A stretch of 60,000 bases of DNA from Pseudoalteromonas sp. NC201 (GTDB lineage Bacteria > Pseudomonadota > Gammaproteobacteria > Enterobacterales > Alteromonadaceae), in contig NZ_CP022522.1 of assembly GCF_002850255.1 (NCBI RefSeq), forward strand, positions 3,757,501 to 3,817,500. Reading direction: 5' to 3'. Shown one piece after another: positions 1 through 8,428 of this stretch. Each line of letters begins with the position of its first letter. The stretch's first letter is position 1. Both the position numbers and the translations under genes were made by a program. The notes below the pieces were generated by a model. That model made no database searches. It was not told the origin of the DNA and saw nothing but the letters and a program-made list of their open reading frames with translations.

Positions 1-305
1 ATACACAACAAGAAAAACAATCAAACTTATCAACCACTACATTATATGTAGGTAATCTACCATATCGAGCCAACGAACATGTTGTCCGCGAGCTTTTCGA
101 AGAGCAAGGGCAAGTATTTTCAGTTCGCCTACTTAAGGATAAAAACACAGGCAAACGACGTGGTTTTGGTTTTGTTGAGATGTCTAAGCAAGATGCAGAA
201 AAGGCGATTACTCAACTCAATGAACGTGAATTTCAACAGCGTACATTAAAAGTAAGAGAAGCAAAGCAAAAGCCTGAAGGTGAGATGGATCACTCACCCG
301 CTTAA
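1..305 (+). CDS. RRM-type RNA-binding protein (5' truncated)
   Basis: The 3' part of a gene that begins before the window, read in the frame ending at the TAA at 303-305. About 100 residues are visible. They form one RNA recognition motif: the RNP2 strand LYVGNLPY comes early and the RNP1 strand RGFGFVEM comes about 35 residues later, with the usual aromatic residues for stacking on single-stranded RNA. A short charged tail ending MDHSPA follows. Small single-RRM proteins of this type are common in marine gammaproteobacteria and are often cold-induced. The exact RNA targets cannot be told from sequence. The stop codon abuts the stop of the convergent murI gene with no gap, and no terminator hairpin is seen between them. 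Confidence 0.9.
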   Translation, partial: TQQEKQSNLSTTTLYVGNLPYRANEHVVRELFEEQGQVFSVRLLKDKNTGKRRGFGFVEMSKQDAEKAITQLNEREFQQRTLKVREAKQKPEGEMDHSPA

Positions 306-1082
306 TTAATCTTTATTTAAATTAATAATAGAGATTACTTCTTTACTACCCATTACTGGTGCCGTTGCATAGAAACGCACTTCCGATGCACTCGGCACCT
401 TTTCTCCTACTACTATTTGACTTCCCAACAATGACACTGCGCGATTGGCTATTGCTTTGCCAGAATCAACCAGCTCCACATGCTTCTGTAAGCAATTCTT
501 GATATCGTGAGCTATCAACGGAAAATGTGTACATCCCAACACTAGCCTATCAACAGTGGCTGGAATGTAAAGCCGGTCTATTTCCGCGCAAAGTGCCTCT
601 TTATCCAACTCGTTATGCCAATAAAAGTGCTCAGCGATCCTTACAAGCTCCGTTGAATGCAAAGTTTCAACTTTACAACCTGAGGTAAAATCCATGATGA
701 GCTTATGTGTATAAGCATTATTTGACGTTGCCGGTGTTGCCAATAGTGCGATGTGCTTGGTCTTTGAACTAGACGCAGCAGGCTTAACAGCAGGAACAAC
801 ACCTATAATTGGAATCTGGGTATGTTTTCTGGCTTCTTCCAACGCGTATGTTGAAGCGGTATTACATGCAATAACGATAAGATCAACATTGCCCAAGTAT
901 TGCTGTTGCCAACGAATAAGTCCCTTGATACGTGATTTGATTAGCTCTTGAGGCTGAAGGCCATATGGGAGAAAAGCGTTGTCCATAACATAACTAAATG
1001 AACCCCCCTGCAAACATACCTTTAAGTGCGACAGCACACTGGTGCCACCGATCCCCGAATCGAAAACCAAAATATGCGACAA
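306..1082 (-). CDS. murI: Glutamate racemase MurI
   Basis: Cytoplasmic enzyme converting L-glutamate to D-glutamate for peptidoglycan precursors. The 258-residue product has the family signatures: DSGIGGTS at residues 8-15, the first catalytic Cys in ACNTAS (Cys73) and the second in GCTHFPL (Cys184). The length is normal. No in-frame ATG fits the N-terminus, so the start is taken as a TTG at 1082-1080, preceded at 8 nt by the Shine-Dalgarno GAGG. An ATG just upstream is out of frame. The initiation region lies inside a 12-bp inverted repeat (separate entry), which could limit translation. Convergent with the RRM gene; 63 nt downstream of the hypothetical gene on the same strand. Confidence 0.95.
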   Translation of the reverse strand: MSHILVFDSGIGGTSVLSHLKVCLQGGSFSYVMDNAFLPYGLQPQELIKSRIKGLIRWQQQYLGNVDLIVIACNTASTYALEEARKHTQIPIIGVVPAVKPAASSSKTKHIALLATPATSNNAYTHKLIMDFTSGCKVETLHSTELVRIAEHFYWHNELDKEALCAEIDRLYIPATVDRLVLGCTHFPLIAHDIKNCLQKHVELVDSGKAIANRAVSLLGSQIVVGEKVPSASEVRFYATAPVMGSKEVISIINLNKD

Positions 1083-1117
1083 ACTTCATACCTCAAATCA
1101 ATGAAGTATGAAGTTTG
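1080..1117 (-). promoter_or_regulatory. Hairpin enclosing the murI ribosome binding site and start codon
   Basis: Perfect 12-bp inverted repeat, CAAACTTCATAC against GTATGAAGTTTG, with a 14-nt loop. On the minus strand the murI Shine-Dalgarno GAGG spans the loop/stem boundary and the TTG start codon is the last triplet of the 3' arm. There is no U-tract, so it is not a good intrinsic terminator. A role in translational control of murI is inferred. A transcription factor dyad is the alternative. Confidence 0.55.
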
Positions 1118-1145
1118 CCATGAGTCCTCGCGAAAATAAACTGGC

Positions 1146-2273
1146 TTAGCTTGTTTGTTTTTGCTCAACTTGCTCTTTATTTAGTTCATTCAGTTTACTA
1201 AAAAAGCTACTAGCATAATCCAAAAATTCATTTAGTCTCGACTGACCTTCATTCATCCAAGCAAGCAGGTTTGGCAACTCATTATCGGCATTGAGTCCCT
1301 TAGCTTGCTCTTGCACATCTGCTAACTGCTTATTCAGTGGCATAAATGCCTTCTCTAAGTCTTTCATTGGATTGCCTTGCTGATATTGAGCAATCGCAGC
1401 AGATGTTTTACTTTGTCTTAAATCCATCGTGAAATTAGTGATCTGATCTGAGTTTAAGCTAAGCGACTTTGCCAAATCGAAAGCTTCATCGTATTCACCA
1501 CCGAAAAAAGAATCACTGACATTACGGATATCTTCCATCATATCGTTAATTGCCTGCTGCTCCTCTTCGTTCAGCTCACCATTTACCTTAATTGAGAAAC
1601 TAACCTCATGAGAGGACTTAGTGCCATATGCCATGCCATAATCATTACCTTTTTGCGCGACACTCGCAGCGGCTCCCTGAGCATACGCATCGGAGAATGA
1701 AATAACGACTTCATCCCCTTCAGCTGTAGTAAATGCATATTCAGCCTGATTAGAAAGGCTCGCAAACTGTGCGGCACTGATCGCTAATGCCTTTGGCGAT
1801 TTTTCTTCAAACAATTCTTTTTCAAAATCATCTAAACCTTTAAAAATCCCTTCTCGTGATTTTTCAATACCATCTTCGATGTCGGAATTGAAAGCGCCCG
1901 TGCCTTTTAACTCTTCGCTGGCTTCATCAATACCCTGTAGCACGCCCTTACGTGCCCCATCTAGCATGGATTTCAATTCGTCATCATTTTTGCCGTCGAC
2001 TTTGGCTTTCTTCACTGCCCCCTGAACAAAATCGAGTACATTTTTGACAATAGATTCAAAATCAAATAGTGGCTTGTCTTTTTTATCTTGTGTCGGCTTC
2101 TCAATCCCCAACGCTTCTGCAAGCTTATCATCAAGAATTTTAGCTGCTAGCTTAGATTTATTCCCCGCATAGCTGTCCGAATTAATTTGGATATTTGGTC
2201 CTATCCCTTTGCTCTTTCCAGGCTTATGCTGCATCGCTGGATTGAGCAACTGATTTAATTGCCCGATTTTCAT
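1146..2273 (-). CDS. Hypothetical protein, DUF5610-like
   Basis: A 375-residue soluble protein with no signal peptide or membrane segment; start ATG with a strong GGAGG 8-9 nt upstream. It is rich in Lys, Glu, Asp, Gln and Ala and mostly helical in character. An acidic/basic N-terminal third (a region around ALGIEKP followed by LFDFESIV) resembles the DUF5610 family. The middle (about 180-260) has alternating residues suggesting a small beta-rich unit. The C-terminal third is predicted helical. No catalytic motif is visible. The family is widespread in marine gammaproteobacteria and, as far as I know, uncharacterised. The DUF assignment is from memory of the family, not a search. Confidence 0.75.
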   Translation of the reverse strand: MKIGQLNQLLNPAMQHKPGKSKGIGPNIQINSDSYAGNKSKLAAKILDDKLAEALGIEKPTQDKKDKPLFDFESIVKNVLDFVQGAVKKAKVDGKNDDELKSMLDGARKGVLQGIDEASEELKGTGAFNSDIEDGIEKSREGIFKGLDDFEKELFEEKSPKALAISAAQFASLSNQAEYAFTTAEGDEVVISFSDAYAQGAAASVAQKGNDYGMAYGTKSSHEVSFSIKVNGELNEEEQQAINDMMEDIRNVSDSFFGGEYDEAFDLAKSLSLNSDQITNFTMDLRQSKTSAAIAQYQQGNPMKDLEKAFMPLNKQLADVQEQAKGLNADNELPNLLAWMNEGQSRLNEFLDYASSFFSKLNELNKEQVEQKQTS

Positions 2274-2437
2274 GGTATGCCCTCCAATATATTAGTTAGA
2301 TTATCGGCATATTTGCGCAAAGCTAAAGTATAATGATTAAAAAAACAGCAAACCAGACGCATCAGTGATGCTAGACTGGACAAATTAGCAACGCTCCCTA
2401 AAATAGCGCCTCTTAATTCAACATAGATGGTTTTAGC

Positions 2438-3532
2438 ATGGCAGTAATAAAAATTGATGATTCAGCATACGAGCAACAGTTAGCAGATAAAGCTGAGCGT
2501 ATCACAACACAATTTGCACAGTTTGATGCACCTGCACTTGAAGTGTATGAATCTGCAACTCGCCATTACCGCCAGCGCTGTGAATTTAGAGTATGGCATG
2601 AGGGTGAAGATCTGTTTCACATCATGTTTGACCAGCAAACAAAAGAAAAGATCCGTGTTGATAGCTTTGATCCTGGTGCGCCGCTTGTCAATGAAATGAT
2701 GCAGGTGATGATACATCAGCTGAAAGGCAACGAAATATTGCGTCGTAAACTGTTTCAGATCGACTACCTCACGACACTGAGTGGTGAAGTACTGATCAGC
2801 TTGCTTTATCACAAGCAGTTAGATGAAGCGTGGCAAACCGCGATGCAGACATTGAGAGCCGAGTTGCAACAAACCTATAAAGTTGATTTTATCGGTCGTG
2901 CTAGAAAACAAAAGGTTGTGTTTGGCAACGACTATGTAACTGAGAAACTAAGCGTTAACGGTAAAGAGTATATTTATCAGCAGGTTGAGAACAGCTTTAC
3001 GCAACCGAATGCGGAAGTGAATCAGAAAATGCTAGCTTGGGCGCAGTCCATCAGTGAACCGCTAAGCAACGATCTACTTGAGCTTTATTGTGGTAACGGT
3101 AACTTTTCAATTGCATTGGCTGGTTCATTCAATAAAGTGCTGGCTACGGAGATCTCTAAATCATCAGTAAAGTCTGCACAATTTAATATTGCAGCAAACA
3201 AAGTCGATAACTTAGATATTATTCGCATGTCGAGTGAAGAGTTTACACAAGCCATGAAAGGGCAGAAGTTTTCTCGATTAGATGGTATTGATTTACAGTC
3301 CTATGATTGCCAAACGATTCTTGTCGACCCGCCTCGTGCTGGTATGGATGAATTAACCTGTCGCTTAGTCAGCAACTACGACAACATTATTTATATCTCA
3401 TGTAATCCAGACACATTAGAGCGTGATTTAGCCTTGTTATGTGAAACACATAAAATCGCACGCATGGCAATTTTCGATCAGTTCCCTTATACCCATCATA
3501 TTGAATCTGGCGTTTACTTAGTGAGAAAGTGA
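2438..3532 (+). CDS. trmA: tRNA (uracil-5-)-methyltransferase TrmA
   Basis: Makes 5-methyluridine (T54) in the T-loop of tRNAs using S-adenosylmethionine. The 364-residue length equals that of the family. The SAM-binding motif LELYCGNGNFS is near residue 217. The DPPRAGMD motif lies near 299. The nucleophilic Cys is in ISCNPDTL (Cys322), and the catalytic-base Glu in HHIESG is Glu356. These match the E. coli residues Cys324 and Glu358 with a shift of two. The start ATG at 2438 gives the canonical N-terminus. It is divergent from the upstream hypothetical gene and convergent with the DUF523 gene. Confidence 0.96.
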   Translation: MAVIKIDDSAYEQQLADKAERITTQFAQFDAPALEVYESATRHYRQRCEFRVWHEGEDLFHIMFDQQTKEKIRVDSFDPGAPLVNEMMQVMIHQLKGNEILRRKLFQIDYLTTLSGEVLISLLYHKQLDEAWQTAMQTLRAELQQTYKVDFIGRARKQKVVFGNDYVTEKLSVNGKEYIYQQVENSFTQPNAEVNQKMLAWAQSISEPLSNDLLELYCGNGNFSIALAGSFNKVLATEISKSSVKSAQFNIAANKVDNLDIIRMSSEEFTQAMKGQKFSRLDGIDLQSYDCQTILVDPPRAGMDELTCRLVSNYDNIIYISCNPDTLERDLALLCETHKIARMAIFDQFPYTHHIESGVYLVRK

Positions 3533-3542
3533 TCTCTAACGA

Positions 3543-4001
3543 TTAACGACTGGCTGCCATCGCTGTGATAAGTGCTGGCAGTTGAGTTTCGCTAAAGACT
3601 TGAATACCGGATTGCTGTAATAAAGACGCCGTTAGCCCCTGCCCTACTATTTTTTTACCTGTATGACTACCATCGTAAATCAGATTGCTGCCGCAAGACG
3701 GACTGGACTCTTTTAACAACGCAAACTTTATATCGTGCTGAAGACAAGCCGCTAGCGCTTTTTTAGCACCGAGTTCAAACGCGGTGGTAAAATCATCCCC
3801 TTGTTTACTCAAAACTTTACCATCTGCTATTTCAGCCGATGGGCGAGGTGTTGGTAAACCACCAGATACTTCGGGGCACAGCGGTAAGACCCAATTTTTT
3901 TGCCGCCAATACTGCAACGTATTGTCTTGAAGGCTTTGTGAAGAGGCGTCATACCTCACCGGATAACCTAATAAACAGCTAGAAACTAAAACTTTAAACA
4001 T
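3543..4001 (-). CDS. DUF523 family protein
   Basis: About 152 residues, with the DUF523 N-terminal signature KVLVSSCLLGYPVRYD and the conserved segments LCPEVSGGLPTPRP, GAKKAL and LLKESSPSCGS. Conserved Cys residues (SSC, LCPE, SPSCGS) suggest a metal or redox role, but the function of the family is not established. The reading frame could extend six codons further. However, the extension lies inside the terminator hairpin of the upstream dsbA gene, and family members start at MxKVLVS, so the ATG at 4001 is chosen. That ATG follows the U-tract directly and lacks a clear Shine-Dalgarno, so how it is translated is unclear. Confidence 0.85.
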   Translation of the reverse strand: MFKVLVSSCLLGYPVRYDASSQSLQDNTLQYWRQKNWVLPLCPEVSGGLPTPRPSAEIADGKVLSKQGDDFTTAFELGAKKALAACLQHDIKFALLKESSPSCGSNLIYDGSHTGKKIVGQGLTASLLQQSGIQVFSETQLPALITAMAASR

Positions 4002-4029
4002 AAAAAAGCCCCGCAACAATTGCAGGGCT
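4002..4029 (-). terminator. Intrinsic terminator after the second dsbA-like gene
   Basis: On the minus strand a 10-bp stem (AGCCCTGCAA with TTGCGGGGCT, one G-U pair) with a 3-nt loop, followed by six T. It lies 21 nt beyond the stop of the CPAC-type dsbA gene and ends exactly at the DUF523 start codon. Confidence 0.85.
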
Positions 4030-4049
4030 AGTCTAATACAAATTAGATT

Positions 4050-4679
4050 TTATTTCTTTGCTAAATAATTCACCAAAGCTGCAATTTGCTCAGGCTTAGT
4101 CGTACCAGACTCACGAAGCAATAGCTTGTATTTACCGTTTACCACGAACATTGGTACACCTGTTAGCGCGCCTTTATCAGAAAGTGTCTTCTGCATTCGT
4201 TGCATTTTTGAAGCTTTAGTACGAACAGAGAAACTGGCATAAAGTTTATCAAACTTCTCTTCTTCAACACCTTGTGCAATAAAGATATCTTTTACATCAG
4301 CAAGTTCATTGATTTTTGCGCGCTTGCCATGGATATGATTAAACATGGCTGCAACTATCTTGTCTTTTTGTGGCAGCACTTCAGCAGTTGCAAGTGCTTG
4401 TGCCAACACTTGTTGGATCTCAGGCTCTCTTGGACCAACAAAATCTATATGGCTCTTTTTAAACTTAACGCCTTCGTCCAGCTTTGGTTTAACGTCAACG
4501 ATTAAATTTTCCATTGCGTTACAGGCTGGACAATAAAAAGAAAAATACTCCATTACCTCAGGCTTTTTCGTGCCACGCTCGGCAATAACTTCATAATGCA
4601 CACCTTCTTCAAATGGCGCAGCCTGAGCAAGAAGAGGAAGCATTAGTGCAACCGCTAAGCCTTTTAATACTTTCAACAT
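4050..4679 (-). CDS. DsbA-like periplasmic thiol:disulfide oxidoreductase, CPAC type
   Basis: 209-residue thioredoxin-fold protein exported to the periplasm. The signal peptide MLKVLKGLAVALMLPLLAQA has a likely cut after residue 20. The active site is FYCPAC (Cys50, Cys53), and the cis-Pro loop is TGVPMF near residue 173. DsbA family members form disulfides in secreted proteins and are reoxidised by DsbB. The dipeptide between the cysteines sets the redox potential. PA is unusual for DsbA, whose canonical form is PH, so this copy may be less oxidising or may serve particular substrates (inference). It lies 18 nt downstream of a canonical paralog and clearly arose by tandem duplication. Start ATG with GGAG upstream. 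Confidence 0.9.
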   Translation of the reverse strand: MLKVLKGLAVALMLPLLAQAAPFEEGVHYEVIAERGTKKPEVMEYFSFYCPACNAMENLIVDVKPKLDEGVKFKKSHIDFVGPREPEIQQVLAQALATAEVLPQKDKIVAAMFNHIHGKRAKINELADVKDIFIAQGVEEEKFDKLYASFSVRTKASKMQRMQKTLSDKGALTGVPMFVVNGKYKLLLRESGTTKPEQIAALVNYLAKK

Positions 4680-4697
4680 ACTAACTTTCTCCAGTCC

Positions 4698-5321
4698 TTA
4701 TTTTTTTAATAGATATGCGATCAATTCATCAAGCTGCTCTTGGCTCTTGATACCTTTCATTTCGATTCTGTATTTGTCATTTACGATAAAAGTTGGAACG
4801 CCTGTTAGTGCACCTGCGTCAGAAAACTTATTTTGTGCTTTAAGCATGTTATTTTCAGCACTCACGACAGGCATACTCGTTACAGCCTGCTCAAACTTTT
4901 CAGCAGAAATCCCATTTAACTCCATTAGTGTTTTCAAATCTTTAATGTCTAACAGTTTGTTTCTTTCAACATGAATAGCATTAAAAATCTTCTCAGCAAT
5001 CACATCCGCTTTGCCTTCTTGCTCGGCAATAATATAGGCATAGCTAAGATTACTTTGCGTCTCTGTAGGAATACCTCGTAGGAAGTTTACATGGCTTTTT
5101 TCAAAGCGAGCTTCCTTTGGTAAATTCTTTTCAATCGCTTTTGCAATTGGCTCAAAGCGGAAACAGTGAGGACAGTAAAAAGAGAAAAACTCGGTAACTT
5201 TCTCTGATTTACTCTGTTCGGTTGTTAAGGTCGTGTAGTGCTCACCTTCGGTAAAGTCTGAAGCCATTGCTGCAATAGGCAAAAATAGTGCGACTAATGC
5301 GATTCTGAATTTCTTTAGCAT
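4698..5321 (-). CDS. dsbA: Thiol:disulfide interchange protein DsbA
   Basis: 207-residue periplasmic disulfide oxidase. The signal peptide is cut near MASDF (residue 20/21). The canonical active site FYCPHC has Cys50 and Cys53, with the cis-Pro loop TGVPTF near residue 172. It donates disulfides to folding exported proteins, likely including secreted enzymes and pseudopilins of the type II system in this window. It follows srkA by 16 nt in the srkA-dsbA order known from E. coli and shares the transcript with the CPAC paralog downstream. Start ATG is preceded by AGAG. Confidence 0.95.
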   Translation of the reverse strand: MLKKFRIALVALFLPIAAMASDFTEGEHYTTLTTEQSKSEKVTEFFSFYCPHCFRFEPIAKAIEKNLPKEARFEKSHVNFLRGIPTETQSNLSYAYIIAEQEGKADVIAEKIFNAIHVERNKLLDIKDLKTLMELNGISAEKFEQAVTSMPVVSAENNMLKAQNKFSDAGALTGVPTFIVNDKYRIEMKGIKSQEQLDELIAYLLKK

Positions 5322-5337
5322 GTTACTCTCTCTAATT

Positions 5338-6312
5338 TTAAGGAAATAGGCTCAAACTTGGTTCATCTAATGCGGCAAATTGCTCTTTTAACGCTAGGAT
5401 CTGTTGTTCCCAGTATTTGTCTGTCGCAAACCAAGAAAAGTTCCGTTCGAATGCAGGATCCTGCCAGCGCTGTGCCAACCAAGCCATATAATTCACCATT
5501 CTCATGGCACGTAGCGGCTCAATTAACGCAAGCTCTTTTGAATCAAACGGCATAAATTCTTCGTAACCCATAAGCAGGGTGTCTAACTGTACCAATTGCT
5601 CGTTGCGTTCGCCATTTAACATCATCCACAAGTCTTGTATTGCAGGGCCTTGCTGACAATCGTCAAGATCCACCAACATCAATTGATCTCTAGACCACAA
5701 TAAATTTCCAGCATGACAATCCCCATGAAGCCGAAGTGTTTTAGTAACTTGATACTTTGAGGTTGCTTTGTTAATAACTTGCTCAAGAATAGTAACAAAT
5801 GGAGTATGTAGATGACTAGGTACTAGCTGGCTTTTTAGCAGTGTTTGTTGCGCATCAACCAAAAAACGCTGGGTATCGAGCTGTGGTCTATGCTCGAATG
5901 CTCGCTCAGCCGACAGACAATGCAAGCGCCCTAGATAGCGACCTAAAATTTCTAAGTGGTCTAGATTATCGAGCTCGAACTGGCGTCCACCAACGCTTGG
6001 AAACAACGTATAGCGGTAACCTTCATGAAAGTGCAGACTACGCCCAGCAATAATTAAAGGTGCCACAACTGGCACTTCAGCTTCTTTCGCTGCCAGCGCG
6101 AACTCATGCTCTTCAAGAATTTGTTCATCCGTCCAACGCGCTGGGCGGTAAAACTTCACTACATAACGCTTGCCGTCCTCAGAACCAAATTGATAAACAC
6201 GGTTTTCATAGCTGTTCAGGGCCAATAACCCCGTTGTAGGATATATCTCAAGTGCCTCAATCGCATCTAAAATAAGATCCGGTGTCAGTGCGTTAAAACT
6301 AAAATCGTTCAT
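5338..6312 (-). CDS. srkA: Stress response kinase A (YihE/RdoA)
   Basis: 324-residue protein kinase of the choline-kinase/APH fold. In E. coli it phosphorylates Ser/Thr, is induced by the Cpx envelope stress system and is cotranscribed with dsbA. Visible motifs are the nucleotide-binding Lys in YVVKFYRP (Lys53), the catalytic loop HGDCHAGN (196-203, with Asp198 and Asn203) and the metal-binding DLDD at 215-218. These are in the same places as in the E. coli enzyme. Sixteen nt separate it from dsbA, so an operon is likely. The start ATG at 6312 is close to the ccoG terminator on the same strand, leaving little room for a separate promoter. Confidence 0.93.
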   Translation of the reverse strand: MNDFSFNALTPDLILDAIEALEIYPTTGLLALNSYENRVYQFGSEDGKRYVVKFYRPARWTDEQILEEHEFALAAKEAEVPVVAPLIIAGRSLHFHEGYRYTLFPSVGGRQFELDNLDHLEILGRYLGRLHCLSAERAFEHRPQLDTQRFLVDAQQTLLKSQLVPSHLHTPFVTILEQVINKATSKYQVTKTLRLHGDCHAGNLLWSRDQLMLVDLDDCQQGPAIQDLWMMLNGERNEQLVQLDTLLMGYEEFMPFDSKELALIEPLRAMRMVNYMAWLAQRWQDPAFERNFSWFATDKYWEQQILALKEQFAALDEPSLSLFP

Positions 6313-6321
6313 AATGTTTAT

Positions 6322-6350
6322 AAAAAAGCGAGGTTTTATACCTCGCTTTT
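6322..6350 (-). terminator. Intrinsic terminator after ccoG
   Basis: Ten-bp perfect stem (AAAAGCGAGG with CCTCGCTTTT), 7-nt loop, six T on the minus strand. It lies 12 nt beyond the ccoG stop and 10 nt before the srkA start. Confidence 0.9.
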
Positions 6351-6361
6351 ACCTTACTCTA

Positions 6362-7819
6362 TTATCTTCCTTTGAAGAAATTGGTCGGCTGCGCCAGCCG
6401 CTCTTCTGGATCTTCTTGGTTAATAAGCACAAACTCAAATTCGGTTACTGGCTTTTTCAAATCATATGGATCAATCACAACAGAGAGTGGCACATCTAAT
6501 GTCGTGCCTGCAGCTAAGTGCACCTCATGCTTACCGATCACCTGATAATTACTTAGACCCGTTATTGCAATAGAAAATTTCTGCTCAACTTGCGCTTTGT
6601 TTATCACTTTCAAGGTATAGGTATTTTCTACCAATCCCTCAATATTGACACGATAAAGTTGATTTCTATCCCGAATAATATCAAGATCCATCGGCTTACG
6701 CATCGCAATATTCGCAACTAATGCACCAGTGATAACGACCAGGATCATTAAATAACCGATTAATTTACCACGTACTGGTTTGGTCTTTTCGCTAGATGAT
6801 TCTAAATTGCGCTCTGTAGTGTAAGCAATTAATCCGCGCGGGTAGTTCATCTTATCCATAACACCATCACAGGCATCAATACACGCACCACAGTTGATGC
6901 ATTCATATTGCAAACCATTACGAATATCGATACCGGTAGGACACACCTGAACACACAGGTTACAATCAATACAATCTCCTAGACCTAGCTCTTTTGGATC
7001 TTGCTTGCGTCCTCGAGGACCGCGACTTTCACCTCGTTCGCTATCATAAGCGACGGTAAACGTATCCTTATCAAACATGGCTGATTGGAAGCGAGAGTAA
7101 GGACAGATGTGTAAACACATAATTTCCCTCATCCAACCGGCATTACCATAAGTACAAATGGTAAACACGATGATGCTAATGACGGAATAAAAACCTGCTG
7201 AAAAAGTAAGTAAATCAGGGAGCAATGAGCGGATCGGGGTAAAGTAACCAACAAAAGTGATTGCGGTATACAGTGAAAAGAGTATCCAGCTACCGTGTTT
7301 TGCCGTTTTTCGCCAAAACTTGTCAAAATCCATCGGTCTCTGATCTAGTTTTTTCCGTTGGTTTGCTGTTCCTTCAAATTTTTCTTCAAACCAAATAAAA
7401 ATAAACGTCCAAACGGTTTGCGGACAGGTGTAGCCGCACCATACCCGGCCATAGAAGGTGGTCACCAAGAACAGAGCAAATGCCGCTATCATCAGAATAA
7501 AAGCAAAGATAGTCAGATCTTGTGGCCATAGTGTCATGCCAAAAATATTAAACTTCTGCTCAAAAATATCGAACAACACCGCTTGATGGCCGTGAAAGTT
7601 TAACCAAGGTAAAGCCATAAATGCCAACATACCAATAAAGCCGATACGCCTTCTTAGCAGTTGATGTAGGCCAGACACCGCCCGGACATATATGCGATTA
7701 CGAGGATTAAAACGATCGGGCGTAGAGCTATTGAGCGATTTCCCTTCAGTGCCACCTATTGGCTTTTGAATTTTTACTTCAGACGGTATGTTTTTAACCT
7801 TGATTCTTTCGTTCTCCAT
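6362..7819 (-). CDS. ccoG: Cytochrome c oxidase accessory protein CcoG (FixG/RdxA)
   Basis: 485-residue polytopic membrane ferredoxin that helps deliver copper to cbb3-type cytochrome oxidase, probably by reducing Cu(II). An N-terminal cytoplasmic stretch is followed by about four or five membrane segments, with the CPQTVW motif after the second. Two 4Fe-4S clusters are signalled by CIDCNLCVQVCP and CINCGACIDACD. A C-terminal Ig-like FixG domain follows a further membrane segment near residue 350. Start ATG is preceded by AAGGAG. The ccoNOQP genes are not in the window. The upstream region carries two inverted repeats. Confidence 0.95.
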   Translation of the reverse strand: MENERIKVKNIPSEVKIQKPIGGTEGKSLNSSTPDRFNPRNRIYVRAVSGLHQLLRRRIGFIGMLAFMALPWLNFHGHQAVLFDIFEQKFNIFGMTLWPQDLTIFAFILMIAAFALFLVTTFYGRVWCGYTCPQTVWTFIFIWFEEKFEGTANQRKKLDQRPMDFDKFWRKTAKHGSWILFSLYTAITFVGYFTPIRSLLPDLLTFSAGFYSVISIIVFTICTYGNAGWMREIMCLHICPYSRFQSAMFDKDTFTVAYDSERGESRGPRGRKQDPKELGLGDCIDCNLCVQVCPTGIDIRNGLQYECINCGACIDACDGVMDKMNYPRGLIAYTTERNLESSSEKTKPVRGKLIGYLMILVVITGALVANIAMRKPMDLDIIRDRNQLYRVNIEGLVENTYTLKVINKAQVEQKFSIAITGLSNYQVIGKHEVHLAAGTTLDVPLSVVIDPYDLKKPVTEFEFVLINQEDPEERLAQPTNFFKGR

Positions 7820-7879
7820 GGAAGCTCCTTAGTGCTTTGGAACGAGATGCACTTGCTACAGTGACCTTGAAAAATACAG

Positions 7880-7959
7880 GCTAAACTATTGCAATGTGCC
7901 CCATGACATAGTTTAGCGCTTACTATTATACGCTTTGAAACCCTATGATTAATAGTAAG
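7880..7959. repeat. Two adjacent 10-bp inverted repeats in the ccoG upstream region
   Basis: The first pairs GCTAAACTAT (7880-7889) with ATAGTTTAGC (7908-7917) around an 18-nt loop. The second pairs CTTACTATTA (7919-7928) with TAATAGTAAG (7950-7959) around 21 nt. Both are perfect and lie in the divergent promoter region between ccoG and a small unknown gene. They could be operators or leader structures. No FNR box (TTGAT-N4-ATCAA) was seen. Confidence 0.5.
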
Positions 7960-8068
7960 TTGAGCTAAAACCCACCATAAATGATGAGAGACTTGTTGCG
8001 ACCTGACAGACAAGTTTATTACACTAGGAACAAGATTTTTGTTAGCTAGATCAAATCAGCGTCAGATT

Positions 8069-8428
8069 ATGAAAAAATTCTTAGTATTAGCCATTATAGT
8101 CGTTGCTCTGTTTACTGTGGATCATCCATTGATTAAAGAGCCAAGAGATAGGTTACTCGGTCAAGGCGTTGAAGTGCTAAGCGAGTCCAGCAAAGTACAA
8201 CGCAGTACGGCTGCAAGAATCGCCAGAGCCAACGTCGTAAAAACAATTACCATGACAGATGACGAAAAGCGCTATATTGATGAAGCCCTTGCAACAGATG
8301 AAAAAGTAAGACTTTTCCACCTCAAGTATTGTAAAGAAAACGACTATAACTTGTATTTTTACGGCCCCGATCTCGTCAAAATCTGTGAAATTGCAGAGCA
8401 AGCCATTCATGAAGCAAAGGGATTATAA
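8069..8428 (+). CDS. Hypothetical small exported or membrane-anchored protein
   Basis: 119 residues starting MKKFLVLAIIVVALFTV, a typical uncleaved signal anchor or signal peptide. The rest is soluble, with two Cys (in KYCKEND and VKICEIA) that could form a periplasmic disulfide. The frame can be read ten codons further upstream, but the ATG at 8069 places the signal at the N-terminus. No clear Shine-Dalgarno is present. I do not recognise the family. The stop overlaps the start of the next gene by one base (TAATG), indicating translational coupling. Confidence 0.7.
   Translation: MKKFLVLAIIVVALFTVDHPLIKEPRDRLLGQGVEVLSESSKVQRSTAARIARANVVKTITMTDDEKRYIDEALATDEKVRLFHLKYCKENDYNLYFYGPDLVKICEIAEQAIHEAKGL

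Noticed and set aside
7774..8013. 79-residue open frame in front of ccoG
   Set aside because: It overlaps the ccoG start in another frame, covers the inverted repeats and has no plausible ribosome binding site.
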